DNA of 64,000 nt from Bacteroidales bacterium (GCA_024400425.1 JAKSMV010000002.1:124001-188000); one strand, 5' to 3'. Shown: positions 49,640 to 59,622, numbered from the stretch's first letter. Program-made: numbers and translations. Notes: a model not told the origin generated them from the sequence alone.

Positions 49640-50274
49640 AAAATACAGCATCGCGCGACCTGACAAGGTCGTTCTTGATCATTTTCATTGTCTTGCTCAT
49701 CGACCAGGTTCTCAAGATCTGGGTCAAGACGAATATGACCATCGGTGAAGAGATCCCCGTCATCGGTCATTGGTTCAATCTGTTGTTCGTCGAGAACAAC
49801 GGCATGGCCTTTGGCTGGCTCGATGGCGGAGGTATGAAGCTGTTTTTGAGCCTCTTCCGTGTGGTAGCCGTGGTGGCTTTGTTTGTCGTGTTGTTCCGTT
49901 TGGCACGCAAGAATACCAAGTTTGGTGTGTTGTTTGGTATTTCGCTTATCATTGCCGGTGCCATCGGTAACATTATCGACAGTGTGTTCTACGGGGTGTG
50001 TTTCAGCGAGAGCACTTTCTCGCAAGTGGCCACATGGTTTCCTGATGGTGGCGGCTATGCGGGCTGGTTGCATGGTCGTGTGGTCGATATGCTCTATTTT
50101 CCGCTCATCGATGTGGCTCGTGCCGATGCACCGTCGTGGCTGCCCAACTTCTTCTTTGGTCCCGACGACCACTTCATCTTCTTCCGCCCCATCTTCAATT
50201 TCGCTGACTCAGCCATCACCTTTGGTGTGTTCTACATGCTGATTTTCCAATGGAAGTGGCTTAAAACCCTTTGA
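49636..50274 (+). CDS. lspA: Lipoprotein signal peptidase (signal peptidase II)
   Basis: A 212-residue inner-membrane aspartyl protease that removes lipoprotein signal peptides. Four membrane helices; catalytic motifs ENNGMAFGW, GAIGNIIDS (Asp) and FNFADSAITFG (Asp) are present. A longer periplasmic loop between them (about residues 115-170) is common in Bacteroidetes. The start is a GTG at 49636 overlapping the preceding stop; no ATG is available before the first helix. Confidence 0.95.
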   Translation: MKNTASRDLTRSFLIIFIVLLIDQVLKIWVKTNMTIGEEIPVIGHWFNLLFVENNGMAFGWLDGGGMKLFLSLFRVVAVVALFVVLFRLARKNTKFGVLFGISLIIAGAIGNIIDSVFYGVCFSESTFSQVATWFPDGGGYAGWLHGRVVDMLYFPLIDVARADAPSWLPNFFFGPDDHFIFFRPIFNFADSAITFGVFYMLIFQWKWLKTL

Positions 50275-50277
50275 TTT

Positions 50278-50754
50278 ATGTCAAATTTCAATATTCGCCC
50301 AGCTCAGCCTGAAGACACGGCTTTAATTTTAGATTTCATCAAGAAACTTGCTGAATACGAAAAGTGTTCCAATGAAGTAATCGCTGATGAACCAACGCTT
50401 TACAATTCCTTGTTTGTGGAGAAGGCCGCTGAAGTCATCTTGGCTGAAGAGGATGGCGTGCCGATTGGTTTTGCCTTGTTTTTCCATAATTTCTCGACTT
50501 TTGTCGGGCGCAAGGGTTTGTATCTGGAAGACCTTTTCATCATTCCCGAAAAGCGTGGTTTGGGTTATGGCAAAGCCATCTTGAAATATTTAGCCAATAT
50601 CGCCGTTGAGCGTAATTGTGGTCGTATGGAATGGATTTGCTTGGATTGGAATGCGCCATCCTTGGCCTTTTACCGCAAGATTGGAGCCTTCCCACTCGAC
50701 GAATGGACGGTGCAGCGCATGACGGAAGATGTGATGAGTGGGTTTGCAAAATAG
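50278..50754 (+). CDS. GNAT-family N-acetyltransferase
   Basis: 158 residues with the GNAT fold: EDLFIIPEKRGLGYGKAILKYL contains the acetyl-CoA loop (R-G-L-G-Y-G). Similar to the diamine/thialysine acetyltransferase-like group (EYEKCSNEV, WNAPSLAFYRKIGA), whose substrates are polyamines or lysine analogues. It begins 3 nt after lspA. Confidence 0.9.
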   Translation: MSNFNIRPAQPEDTALILDFIKKLAEYEKCSNEVIADEPTLYNSLFVEKAAEVILAEEDGVPIGFALFFHNFSTFVGRKGLYLEDLFIIPEKRGLGYGKAILKYLANIAVERNCGRMEWICLDWNAPSLAFYRKIGAFPLDEWTVQRMTEDVMSGFAK

Positions 50755-50795
50755 AACAGATTTTTAGTGCAAATTTTAGTTGCATTTGTCTGTTT
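50755..50795. terminator. Possible bidirectional terminator between GNAT and ribF genes
   Basis: AACAGA (50755-50760) pairs with TCTGTT (50789-50794), with an inner TGCAAA/TTTGCA-like stem. Located between two convergent stops with A and T runs on each side. Confidence 0.55.
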
Positions 50796-51734
50796 CTAAA
50801 CTCCCAGCATCATTTTAGCTCGTTCTCTGTCTTGGTTCAATTGGGCTTTCAGTTCCTCTAAACCGTTGAATTTTACTTCAGAACGGATGCGGTCGATGAA
50901 GCGCACTGTAATGTGCTGACCGTAAATGTCTTGGTCGAAATCGAAGATATTGACCTCGATGATGAAATTGTCATCATCGCGGTCACCGATGGTGGGACGT
51001 TTTCCGATGTTAGCCATGGCCTTGTAAGTCAATTCGTTGTAATCGACCAAGCAAGTATATACACCCGCATTGTTGATAAGTCTATATTCTTTTTGCAACT
51101 CAAGATTGGCGGTAGGGAAGCCTATTGTGCGTCCAATCATGTTGCCGCGCACCACTTCGGCTGTCACGGAATAGGGATAGCCCAAAAGCCGGTTAGCTGT
51201 GGCCACATCGCCGATGGCAAGTGCATGACGAATTTTGGTTGAACTGACGGCAACTTCGTCAACGTCTTGTGCTTCAACACGTTCAACCTTAAAGTTGAAT
51301 TGCTGACCTAATTGGGTGAGTTGGTCGAAGTCGCCCATGCGGTTTTTGCCAAAGTGATGGTCGTAGCCAACAACGATATAATTGGGCTTGATGCGTTCGA
51401 TGATGAAATTCTTGATGAAATCTTCAGAAGGCGTACGGGCAAACTCTTTGGTGAACGTGATGATGACTACATTGTCGATGCCGAACTGCTCTATGCGTTT
51501 CAGTTTTTCTTCTTCGGTGCAGATGAAGCGCAGATTGGAGCTGTCGATGTTGAGCACTTGTCTTGGATGAGGACTGAAAGTAACCACAACGGTTTGTCCG
51601 TCAATGTTTTCAGCCAACTCTCGCATCTTTCTGAAGATGGCTTGATGACCAATGTGGACACCATCGAATGTACCGATGGTGACAACGGCATTCGGAATGT
51701 TGCGAACTTGTGCTATGTCGTTGAAAACCATCAT
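50796..51734 (-). CDS. ribF: Bifunctional riboflavin kinase / FAD synthetase
   Basis: 312 residues. The N-terminal FAD synthetase part has VTIGTFDGVHIGHQAIF (nucleotidyltransferase HxGH) and SSTKIRHAL; the C-terminal riboflavin kinase part has GRTIGFPTANL and VEVNIFDF-like strands. It makes FMN and FAD from riboflavin. Start overlaps the asd stop by 4 nt. Confidence 0.96.
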   Translation of the reverse strand: MMVFNDIAQVRNIPNAVVTIGTFDGVHIGHQAIFRKMRELAENIDGQTVVVTFSPHPRQVLNIDSSNLRFICTEEEKLKRIEQFGIDNVVIITFTKEFARTPSEDFIKNFIIERIKPNYIVVGYDHHFGKNRMGDFDQLTQLGQQFNFKVERVEAQDVDEVAVSSTKIRHALAIGDVATANRLLGYPYSVTAEVVRGNMIGRTIGFPTANLELQKEYRLINNAGVYTCLVDYNELTYKAMANIGKRPTIGDRDDDNFIIEVNIFDFDQDIYGQHITVRFIDRIRSEVKFNGLEELKAQLNQDRERAKMMLGV

Positions 51735-52726
51735 TTGTTGAAGAATTTTCTGATGATGTATTGTGCAATCTGCACGGCATTGGTGGCAGCGCCTTTGCGG
51801 ATGTTGTCGCTCACTATCCAGAGATTCAGTCCATTATCAATGCTGAAATCGCGGCGGATGCGACCTACAAAGACTTCGTCCTTATCGTAGGCTGTGAGGG
51901 CCATCGGGTAAACGTTGTTTGTCGGGTCGTCTTGCACAATAATGCCAGGAAAATTGGAAAGGAGTTTGCGGATTTCATCCAATTCGAAAGGCTTGTTGAA
52001 CTCCACATTGACAGTTTCGGAATGGCCGCCCGTGACGGGCACGCGACATACCGTTGCAGTGATCGCCATTTGTGGTGCACGCAAAATCTTGCACGTCTCG
52101 TTCACAAGTTTTTCTTCTTCGGTCGTGTAGCCGTTTTCGCAGAAATCGCCACCGTGAGGCAACACGTTGCGGTAAATCTGATGTGGATAGGCGGGCTTTT
52201 CAACGGCTTCACCTTCCTCTTCGCCATTGAGTTGGTTGATGCCTTTCAGTCCGCTTCCGCTAACGCTTTGATAGGTTGAAATCACGAGACGCTTGATGCT
52301 GAATGCTTTATGCAAAGGCGCAAGGGCCATTACCATCTGAATGGTGGAACAATTCGGATTGGCAATGATGTGCGTGTCGCGCGTGATGACGTCGGCATTG
52401 ATTTCAGGAACGACTAAAGGAACATCTTTCTCCATGCGCCAAGCCGAACTATTATCGACAACGAAAGTGCCTTTGGCAGCAAACAACGGTGCGTATTTTT
52501 TGGAAGCCGTACCGCCAGCCGAGAAGATGGCAATGTCGGGGCAAGTCTCGATGGCATCTTCCACACTGACAAGTTTGTGCGTCTTGCCTTGGAAGACAAT
52601 CTCCTTTCCAATGGAGTGTTCCGAAGCAGCCACAATCAGTTCGTCAATGTGAACTTTCTGTTCATCAAGCACTTGAAGCATCTTTGTGCCAACCAAACCC
52701 GTGGCACCAATCACAGCGATTTTCAT
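51731..52726 (-). CDS. asd: Aspartate-semialdehyde dehydrogenase
   Basis: 331 residues; NADPH-dependent reduction of aspartyl phosphate to aspartate semialdehyde, on the path to lysine/diaminopimelate, threonine and methionine. N-terminal GATGLVGTKML binds NADP, NPNCSTIQM carries the catalytic Cys (about residue 127), and GGHSETVNVE holds the active-site His. Length is normal. First gene of the asd-ribF pair. Confidence 0.96.
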   Translation of the reverse strand: MKIAVIGATGLVGTKMLQVLDEQKVHIDELIVAASEHSIGKEIVFQGKTHKLVSVEDAIETCPDIAIFSAGGTASKKYAPLFAAKGTFVVDNSSAWRMEKDVPLVVPEINADVITRDTHIIANPNCSTIQMVMALAPLHKAFSIKRLVISTYQSVSGSGLKGINQLNGEEEGEAVEKPAYPHQIYRNVLPHGGDFCENGYTTEEEKLVNETCKILRAPQMAITATVCRVPVTGGHSETVNVEFNKPFELDEIRKLLSNFPGIIVQDDPTNNVYPMALTAYDKDEVFVGRIRRDFSIDNGLNLWIVSDNIRKGAATNAVQIAQYIIRKFFNK

Positions 52727-52752
52727 TTGATTTTGAATTGCTTAATCGACCG

Positions 52753-52760
52753 CAAAAATA
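52753..52760 (-). promoter_or_regulatory. Bacteroidetes -7 box, asd-ribF
   Basis: TATTTTTG on the minus strand, 26 nt before the asd ATG. It is divergent from the box at 52793. Confidence 0.55.
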
Positions 52761-52792
52761 TGAAAAATGAATCGAACAATTAGGAATTTCAT

Positions 52793-52800
52793 TACCTTTG
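52793..52800 (+). promoter_or_regulatory. Bacteroidetes -7 box before lamin-tail protein gene
   Basis: TACCTTTG, 23 nt before ATG 52824; supports that start over ATG 52767. Confidence 0.6.
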
Positions 52801-52823
52801 TCCTTTCCAAAATTGACAATTCT

Positions 52824-55403
52824 ATGAGAAAAACCCTAGTATTCCTGTTTTTGTTGCCTTTGGCAGTTATGGCTCAAGTGAGCGATGACTTTGCTGATGG
52901 CGATTTTGCCAATGATCCTTCTTGGGTTGGAACTGATTCTATCTTTAAGATTAACAATAATTTACAATTGCAGTTGAATGCAACTGTTGGCGGAACGGCT
53001 TTTCTTTCGCTTCCAATACAAGAGTTTCAAGAAATGGAATGGCGCTTTTGGATTCGCGAGGCTTTCAGCCCTTCGGGAAACAACTACACAGATGTGTATC
53101 TTTGTGCCGACAAGCCTGATTTGACGCAAGTTAACCAAGGCTATTTCCTTCGTTTCGGCGAGGGCGGTAGCAGCGATGCCATTACGCTTTTCCGCAAGGA
53201 TGTCGATGGCGAACAAAGCATCTGCCGTGGCAACGAGGCGGCTGTTGCAGCTTCTTTTTCGGTCGCAGTAAAGGTGAACTGCGATGGCGATGGCAACTGG
53301 ACTATCCAGACATGTTATGACGATTCTGGTGTTTATGCAACTGAAGCTCAAGGCGTTGACGATACATATTCCAAAAACGGACATTTCGGTTTCTTGTCGG
53401 TGTTTACAAAAACGAATGCCAAGAAAATCTATTTTGATGATGTTTATGTCGGTCCGAAAATCGTTGACAATGAGCCACCTGCGTTGCTTTCAACTTCAGT
53501 TGTCGATGCGCAACATCTGCAACTGGCTTTTAGCGAGGCCTTGAGTGACGAATCCGCATTGAATGCAACTAACTATTCGGTGGATAATGGTATCGGTCAT
53601 CCAGCTAATGTCGCTTTTGGCAGTAATCATTCTGTTGTTGAACTCGGTTTTTCCAACACTTTCGCCAATGCTGAAACTTATACACTGTCAGTCAGCAATT
53701 TATCAGACCTTGTCGGTAATGTAATGGAGACAACAACTTCCTCATTTGTCTTGTTTGAGGCTTCGGAATATGATGTCGTCATCAACGAAATCATGGCTGA
53801 CCCTACACCTGTAGTTGGCTTACCCGAATGGGAATATGTGGAACTTTACAACACTACAGATTTTGACATCGACCTTGATGGTTGGCAAATCCAGATTGGA
53901 TCAAACGACAATACTTTTGGCAACCAGATTCTTCCTGCGCATGGTTATCTTATTGTGTGCCACAACGATGCTGTCGATGAACTGAAGAATTTTGGCGATT
54001 GTGTCGGTTTCAGCACATTCTCTATCGTCAACACTTCTTCGAATATGTTCCTGGTCAGCAAACAGGGCGTGACCGTGTCGCAAGTCCATTTTTCCAATTT
54101 GTGGTATCACGATGCCGACAAGGATGATGGTGGCTGGTCGGTTGAGCAGATTGACCCTCAAAATCCTTGTGCAGGTTCCAACAACTGGACGGCTTCAGTT
54201 GACGCTTCGGGCGGTACTCCAGGTAGAATCAATTCGGTGAATGCGGTCAATGATATTGCACCTATTGTGGCTCGAATTAGCATGTTTTCCAATTATATAG
54301 TTCAGCTTTGGTTCGACCAGCAGATGGAACCTGCCACTTTGATGGAAACGCAGAATTATCTCGTTGAGAATTTGGGTGTGCATCCTCAGGAAGCCAATGT
54401 CAATCCCAACGATCCTACTTTCGTCGAGTTGGTTTTCGACCATGGTTTTGAAGAAGGGGTTGTTTATGAATTGATAATCAATAATGTAACAAATTGCATT
54501 GGGAATCCGATTCAGGCAGGAACCCATGTGCAGTTTGGCATTCCGAATGTGGTTGAAGAAGGCGATATTCTCATCAATGAGATTATGTTTAATCCTATCG
54601 CTCCAGGTGTCGATTATGTTGAACTCTATAATCCTACCGATAAGACATTCGACCTCAGCGAACTGATGCTCGGCGTCATCAAGGAAACATTTCCAAATCC
54701 TGCCGATACCACTTTGAAGGAAATCACATCAGAAAGCCGTTTGCTTTTGCCTCAGTCTTATGTCTTGCTTTCCACCAATAGCCGGATTGTCGGACAACAA
54801 TACTCTTGCTCTACAGAGAATTTCGTTGATATGCCTTCGTTCCCGACTTACGCCAACAGCGGCGGCATTGCAGTCTTGATGAGCAAGTCGGGGGCTGTGG
54901 TTGACCAGATGTATTTTTCCGAAAAGATGCACTATCCACTCCTGAAAGTCACCAATGGCGTTTCGTTGGAACGTGTCTCGTTTACCCAACCTTCTATGGA
55001 TGCCAACAACTGGCATTCGGCTGCCGAAAATGTGCATTTCGGTACGCCTGGCTATGCCAATTCGATGATGCAAAACGCTGAACCTTCAGAAGATGCGGTC
55101 TCAATTTCGCCCGAAGTGTTCTCGCCCGATGGCGATGGTTTTGATGACGACTGCTTCGTCAATTATCATTTTGATGAGGCGGGCTACACGATGAACGTAT
55201 ATATCTTCAACGTGGCTGGGCAACTTATTAAGCATTTGGCCAAGGGCGAATTGGTAGGGCAGGAGGGAAGCATGATTTGGAATGGTACCGACAACCATAA
55301 CAACCGCGTTCCGGTGGGTGTTTATGTTGTTGTCACCGAAGTTTTTAGCTTCGATGGTGTGGTAAAGAAATACAAGAACGCTGTAGTTGTGGCAACCCGT
55401 TAG
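52824..55403 (+). CDS. Secreted lamin-tail-domain protein with T9SS type B-like C-terminus
   Basis: About 859 residues with a signal peptide (MRKTLVFLFLLPLAVMAQ). A concanavalin-like N-terminal region is followed by an Ig-like strand pair (SbsA-like), then two lamin-tail domains: VVINEIMADPTPVVGLPEWE (about 322-430) and ILINEIMFNPIAPGVDYVEL (about 583-700). The C-terminus (SPDGDGFDDD, YTMNVYIFNVAGQLIKHL, WNGTDNHNNRVPVGVYVV) is a gliding-motility/type B sorting domain, so the protein is exported by the T9SS. Likely surface exposed; function unknown. Confidence 0.88.
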   Translation: MRKTLVFLFLLPLAVMAQVSDDFADGDFANDPSWVGTDSIFKINNNLQLQLNATVGGTAFLSLPIQEFQEMEWRFWIREAFSPSGNNYTDVYLCADKPDLTQVNQGYFLRFGEGGSSDAITLFRKDVDGEQSICRGNEAAVAASFSVAVKVNCDGDGNWTIQTCYDDSGVYATEAQGVDDTYSKNGHFGFLSVFTKTNAKKIYFDDVYVGPKIVDNEPPALLSTSVVDAQHLQLAFSEALSDESALNATNYSVDNGIGHPANVAFGSNHSVVELGFSNTFANAETYTLSVSNLSDLVGNVMETTTSSFVLFEASEYDVVINEIMADPTPVVGLPEWEYVELYNTTDFDIDLDGWQIQIGSNDNTFGNQILPAHGYLIVCHNDAVDELKNFGDCVGFSTFSIVNTSSNMFLVSKQGVTVSQVHFSNLWYHDADKDDGGWSVEQIDPQNPCAGSNNWTASVDASGGTPGRINSVNAVNDIAPIVARISMFSNYIVQLWFDQQMEPATLMETQNYLVENLGVHPQEANVNPNDPTFVELVFDHGFEEGVVYELIINNVTNCIGNPIQAGTHVQFGIPNVVEEGDILINEIMFNPIAPGVDYVELYNPTDKTFDLSELMLGVIKETFPNPADTTLKEITSESRLLLPQSYVLLSTNSRIVGQQYSCSTENFVDMPSFPTYANSGGIAVLMSKSGAVVDQMYFSEKMHYPLLKVTNGVSLERVSFTQPSMDANNWHSAAENVHFGTPGYANSMMQNAEPSEDAVSISPEVFSPDGDGFDDDCFVNYHFDEAGYTMNVYIFNVAGQLIKHLAKGELVGQEGSMIWNGTDNHNNRVPVGVYVVVTEVFSFDGVVKKYKNAVVVATR

Positions 55404-55408
55404 GCTGA

Positions 55409-56119
55409 TTATATGTCCATATTCGACATGGCTACCAATTCTTTCGTGTCGGGATTGAAGGCTATAAGGTTGCCCATTCCTGGTTTCCCATTATCGAAAA
55501 CGCCATTGTCCAAGGCAATGAAATCGTAGTTTTCGTTTTGGTTGATGACCAATTTCATGAAACTGTAATCGACAGGAATATGACCATGGATGACTTTCTT
55601 CCCGTGCGACTTCGTGAAGTCAACTCTGAAATTTCGTGTCCACATCATGCTCTTTTCGTCGGCGAAAGGGTCTTCGGCATGGAAATTCATCCCGGCATGG
55701 ACGAGGATGTAGTCTTCCAACTCAATGAAAGGCACACAATGTTCCATCCATTCGATATAAAGTTTTGGGATTTCTCGTGGATGCTTCACTCCGAAGCTTT
55801 TTAGGGTTTCTCCTGCTCCAACAGCTTCCCACGATTTTTGCTCGTCGTGTTTGGCTCCCAAAAACCTACGCTTCTGGTCGGCCATGTAGGCTTTGATGCA
55901 CATCTCCTCGTGGTTGCCTCTGATGAAATGGACCTCGTATTCTTCTTTTTCAAGGTTCATCAGATAGTCGAGAACGCCTTTCCCGTCAGGACCACGGTCG
56001 ATGTAATCGCCAAGAAAATAGACTGGGTCGTTTTTGGTGATTTTTAACTGGTTTTCAAGAAGATATTTCAAGGTTCTTGAGCAACCGTGGATATCGGGTA
56101 TGATCCATCGTTTAGTCAT
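55409..56119 (-). CDS. Metallophosphoesterase (PPP-type Ser/Thr phosphatase-like)
   Basis: A 236-residue single-domain calcineurin-like enzyme with the standard metal motifs PDIHGC, GDYIDRGPD and RGNHEEM; HAGM near residue 145 adds the fourth set. Substrate could be phosphoproteins or diadenosine polyphosphates; not decidable. The gene precedes the acyltransferase gene on the map but lies downstream of it in transcription, 12 nt apart. Confidence 0.9.
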   Translation of the reverse strand: MTKRWIIPDIHGCSRTLKYLLENQLKITKNDPVYFLGDYIDRGPDGKGVLDYLMNLEKEEYEVHFIRGNHEEMCIKAYMADQKRRFLGAKHDEQKSWEAVGAGETLKSFGVKHPREIPKLYIEWMEHCVPFIELEDYILVHAGMNFHAEDPFADEKSMMWTRNFRVDFTKSHGKKVIHGHIPVDYSFMKLVINQNENYDFIALDNGVFDNGKPGMGNLIAFNPDTKELVAMSNMDI

Positions 56120-56131
56120 TTTGGTAAGGCT

Positions 56132-57424
56132 TTAGAAGAGTTTGTTGAGGTTTAAGTCGTTATACTGCTTGCGGAGCTTTGTCTTGAAAACCCATCGGAT
56201 ATCGGAAACGTATCGACGCAGAAGTTCAAGATAGTCAACGAATAGGACATACGAGAAATAGAGCAGAATGGTTCCCAAGATAGCCCAATACCAAGGTGTC
56301 AGGCAGAAGAGCAGAATGGTTCCCGTGATGAAGACCAAAGGGAAGATGATCATCTCGACGCCAAAACTTGCAGTGTTGCCAAAGGCCGGGTCTTTGAGTC
56401 GCTTGCGGATGATGAGGGTTGGAACCCAAACGATGAGGTTCGCGGCCGCTGAAGCTATGAAATAGGGTAGGCCAATGACGAGTAACAAAAACTTCCAAAG
56501 TGAGTTGATGAATGGATATTTCTTGGCCGTTGAGGTGACGGAGATACGGTTTTTGACACGGTTTTCGGCAAATTGTTTGACCCGCTCAAAGAGGTTTTTG
56601 GCTTCTTCGGGCTTCTCTTCTCTGTATTTCAGCACTTTTTCGACGGTGGCGCGGTTGCGTTTCATTTTGCGCAAAAGTCCACCAGCGCGTTTCTCGTTTT
56701 TCATCTTCACGATTTCCCAGATGGCATCATAGTCTTCATCATCAGGTATGTAGGTGAAGAGTTTGGAGATTTCGTCGTGAAGCCGCTCTTTTAGGATGTT
56801 CATTTGCACGGCTTCGTTTTCCTCGGTGGTGTTCTTGATGAAATCGGTCACGTTGATGGCTTTGCCGTAATTGACCATTGCGGTGCTGCGATAGCGGAAA
56901 TAGTCACCATATTCGATAGCGGTCGGGACGATGTAAATCGGTGTGCCTTCGCCAAATTGGCTATTGGCATCGAGGGCAATGTGGAAGATGCCTTTGCTCA
57001 TGCGAAGCAGCGAGTGCTTGGTGCGATGGGTGCCCTCTGGGAAAATGTAGAGTTGCACGCGGTCGCGAACTACATCGACAGCCTTGTTCATCGATTCGTC
57101 GTTGTGGCGGACAGCATCCACACCATTACGCATACGGAAAATGGGCAGGATGCGCAAGAAGGTCAAAATCTTGGCCACTATGGGGTTCTTGAAGATGTCG
57201 CCGCGGGCCACGAAGACTTTTTTCTGATGGTTCGAGGCGCACATCACCAAGGCATCCATCAGCGTGTTGCTGTGGTTGACACCAAAAATCATCGCACCAT
57301 CTTTGGGGAGGTTTTTGGCTCCGTGAACCTCAAAGCGACGGTATGCCCTTCGGGTGTGAAACAGGTTGGTATAAGCCAAAAGAAGGTTGTATTTCCAGTC
57401 GGAATCTTGTATTTTCTTTGCCAT
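56132..57424 (-). CDS. 1-acyl-sn-glycerol-3-phosphate acyltransferase-like protein
   Basis: 430 residues. The PlsC-type motifs NHSNTLMDAL (HxxxxD), FPEGTHR and a downstream AIEYGDYF are in the first 200 residues; the C-terminal part has about four membrane helices (about 315-400). It probably acylates lysophosphatidate or another lipid at the inner membrane. The long C-terminal membrane part is seen in Bacteroidetes members. Confidence 0.85.
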   Translation of the reverse strand: MAKKIQDSDWKYNLLLAYTNLFHTRRAYRRFEVHGAKNLPKDGAMIFGVNHSNTLMDALVMCASNHQKKVFVARGDIFKNPIVAKILTFLRILPIFRMRNGVDAVRHNDESMNKAVDVVRDRVQLYIFPEGTHRTKHSLLRMSKGIFHIALDANSQFGEGTPIYIVPTAIEYGDYFRYRSTAMVNYGKAINVTDFIKNTTEENEAVQMNILKERLHDEISKLFTYIPDDEDYDAIWEIVKMKNEKRAGGLLRKMKRNRATVEKVLKYREEKPEEAKNLFERVKQFAENRVKNRISVTSTAKKYPFINSLWKFLLLVIGLPYFIASAAANLIVWVPTLIIRKRLKDPAFGNTASFGVEMIIFPLVFITGTILLFCLTPWYWAILGTILLYFSYVLFVDYLELLRRYVSDIRWVFKTKLRKQYNDLNLNKLF

Positions 57425-57478
57425 TTTCTTGATTTTAGGTCGCGAAATTACGAAACTTGCAAAAACTGATAATCTTTT

Positions 57479-57510
57479 TTTGGTTCAAATTGTTATTTTT
57501 TATACTTTTA
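57479..57510 (+). promoter_or_regulatory. Promoter before MltF-like gene
   Basis: TTTG (57479-57482) and TACTTTTA (57503-57510), with 20 nt between, match the Bacteroidetes -33/-7 layout except for the last base. Confidence 0.45.
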
Positions 57511-57529
57511 CGGCACCAAAGAAGATAAA

Positions 57530-58960
57530 ATGAAGATAAAACAACTGTCAATTCCCATTTTGACGATGTTGCTCTTTGTGCTTTTTTCTTGTCAACACGA
57601 GAGTGATGCCGTTGTTACGGAAACCGAAAACGAGGCCGAAATCGACACCCTTACAGCTCTCGACCATTTGCTTGACAAGGGCGTGCTCGTTGCCGTCACT
57701 AATTGCGCACCGTTTAATTACAAGATGCAAGATTCGCATCCTACTGGGTTCGAATATGAATTGTTGAACGATTTCTGCAATTCGATGAACATCAAATTGA
57801 AATTGCTGGTCAATGATAATTTGGACTCTTGTTTCCAATGGCTTGATTCTTGTCAAGTCGATTTGGTGGCTACTGGTGTCGGCCTGACAAAAGATGTCAA
57901 AAAGCGTTTCATGGTCACTCGACCGATTATTTCGCAAAGAAGTGTCTTGGTGCAACGCTTGCCCAAGGGCTGGTCTTCGATGTCAACACTTAATGAAGTT
58001 GAAAACCAGTTGCTCCGTTCGCCTTTGGACTTGGCCGGAAAGACTATCTGTGTGCCAAAAGGTAGCCATGCGGTGAAAATCCTAGAGCACCTTTCGGAAG
58101 AAATTGGCGACACGATTTTCATTGTCGAAAACGATACGCTGAGTAGTATGGACTTGGTTGCTGCCGTCCATGATGGACTCGTCGATTATACAGTGGTTGA
58201 CGAATACATCGCAAAAGTGGCTACCAAAGGCATGAGTGGCATGGATATCAAACTTGACGTCAGCGTTGAGCAACCTTTGGGATGGGCATTGCGTTGCGAC
58301 ACCGACTCGTCGCTACTTGTTGCCGTCAACAACTGGATTGACAATGCCGAACAGAAGAATCTGCGAAGAGTGCTTAACAAGTATGTGACTTCAGCAAATA
58401 GGTCGATGCTCTCCAAATCGCCAGAACATATTTCCGAATATGATGCTGCCATAAAGAAAACCGCCAAGAATATTGGCTGGGACTGGCGCTTGCTGGCTTC
58501 CATCATCTATCAGGAATCGCGTTTCCAACTTGATTTGGAAAGCGATCGAGGTGCCTACGGACTGATGCAACTGATGCCTTCGGTGATGGAACAGTATGGA
58601 ATCGATTACGACTCGTCGCCCGAAGAACAGATTGCAGCCGGTGGCAAGGTCATCAAGTTCCTCGACAATGCCTTGTCGGGAAGCGTAACTGATAGCATCG
58701 AACGGGCCAAGTTCGTTTTGGCTGGTTACAATGCCGGTTTGGGTCACGTTTTGGATGCACAACGCCTTGCTAGGAAATACGGTAAAGATCCCGGCGTGTG
58801 GGATAACAACGTAGATTTCTTCATCCTCAATAAGTCGAAGGCTCAGTATTATAACGATACTTGCTGCAAGTGTGGTCCGTTGCGTGGCACCGAAACCTAT
58901 CGTTTTGTGGAAGAAGTGACCGAAAGGTTCCACCATTATGAGGCTTTGATTGTTGACTAA
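57530..58960 (+). CDS. MltF-like membrane-bound lytic murein transglycosylase
   Basis: A 476-residue lipoprotein: lipobox FVLFSC (Cys21), an SBP_bac_3 ligand-binding domain (about residues 50-290) and a C-terminal SLT domain (about 300-460). The SLT motifs are IYQESRFQ with catalytic Glu, GAYGLMQLMP and AGYNAGLGHV. It cuts glycan strands non-hydrolytically, as in E. coli MltF, and the N-terminal domain may bind a muropeptide regulator. The next gene, an outer-membrane barrel, follows after 11 nt. Confidence 0.92.
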   Translation: MKIKQLSIPILTMLLFVLFSCQHESDAVVTETENEAEIDTLTALDHLLDKGVLVAVTNCAPFNYKMQDSHPTGFEYELLNDFCNSMNIKLKLLVNDNLDSCFQWLDSCQVDLVATGVGLTKDVKKRFMVTRPIISQRSVLVQRLPKGWSSMSTLNEVENQLLRSPLDLAGKTICVPKGSHAVKILEHLSEEIGDTIFIVENDTLSSMDLVAAVHDGLVDYTVVDEYIAKVATKGMSGMDIKLDVSVEQPLGWALRCDTDSSLLVAVNNWIDNAEQKNLRRVLNKYVTSANRSMLSKSPEHISEYDAAIKKTAKNIGWDWRLLASIIYQESRFQLDLESDRGAYGLMQLMPSVMEQYGIDYDSSPEEQIAAGGKVIKFLDNALSGSVTDSIERAKFVLAGYNAGLGHVLDAQRLARKYGKDPGVWDNNVDFFILNKSKAQYYNDTCCKCGPLRGTETYRFVEEVTERFHHYEALIVD

Positions 58961-58971
58961 TTGCTTTTGTT

Positions 58972-59622
58972 ATGAAAAACGGATTTCGATTCATCGTTTT
59001 GTCGGTATTGCTTTTCATGGGTTTGGTTTCATTCGCCCAATCGTTCAATGGCGGCTTGCTTGCTGGCGGTGTCATCTCTCAGGTTGATGGCGACCGCTAT
59101 TCGGGCTATCATCATCTTGGCTTCACGGCTGGTGCCTACGTCAACTTGCCTTTTGACGACAATTTCTCGCTTCAGACGGAGTTGAAATACTCGCTTTTCG
59201 GTGCGCATTCAAGCGTCGATGAGGTTGAAGCAGGTCAAAATCCTTATTCATTAAATCTGCATTATGTAGAGATGCCCGTCATGGCTCGCTATAATCTGGG
59301 ATTACTCAACATCAATGGCAAACACTTGGATTTCTTGGTTTTGGAAGCAGGTGTAAGTTTCGATTTCTTGATGGACAACAGCGAATCGGCCAACAACGAG
59401 CCAGCGCTCTATACCAAGCGTTGGAACTTTTTCTCGATGACAGCCAATGTTGGTGTCCATTTCGACTTGAATGAGCGTTGGGGCGTTGGCATCAGAGGCA
59501 TGTATTCATTTTTGCCTATCCGCATTTTTGTCGATAATGTGCAATCCAATCTTGTCACGCACTTCTACAACAAAGTGTGGCAGGCTACGATTACTTACAA
59601 TATCATGGCTCCTGGGAGATAA
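58972..59622 (+). CDS. Outer-membrane beta-barrel protein (PorT-family-like)
   Basis: 216 residues with a signal peptide (VLLFMGLVSFAQ) and alternating beta strands of a small barrel (FTAGAYVNLPFDDNFSLQTEL, LHYVEMPVMARYNLG). It is of the outer-membrane beta-barrel domain type seen with PorT. The stop lies 20 nt inside the convergent queG gene. Confidence 0.8.
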   Translation: MKNGFRFIVLSVLLFMGLVSFAQSFNGGLLAGGVISQVDGDRYSGYHHLGFTAGAYVNLPFDDNFSLQTELKYSLFGAHSSVDEVEAGQNPYSLNLHYVEMPVMARYNLGLLNINGKHLDFLVLEAGVSFDFLMDNSESANNEPALYTKRWNFFSMTANVGVHFDLNERWGVGIRGMYSFLPIRIFVDNVQSNLVTHFYNKVWQATITYNIMAPGR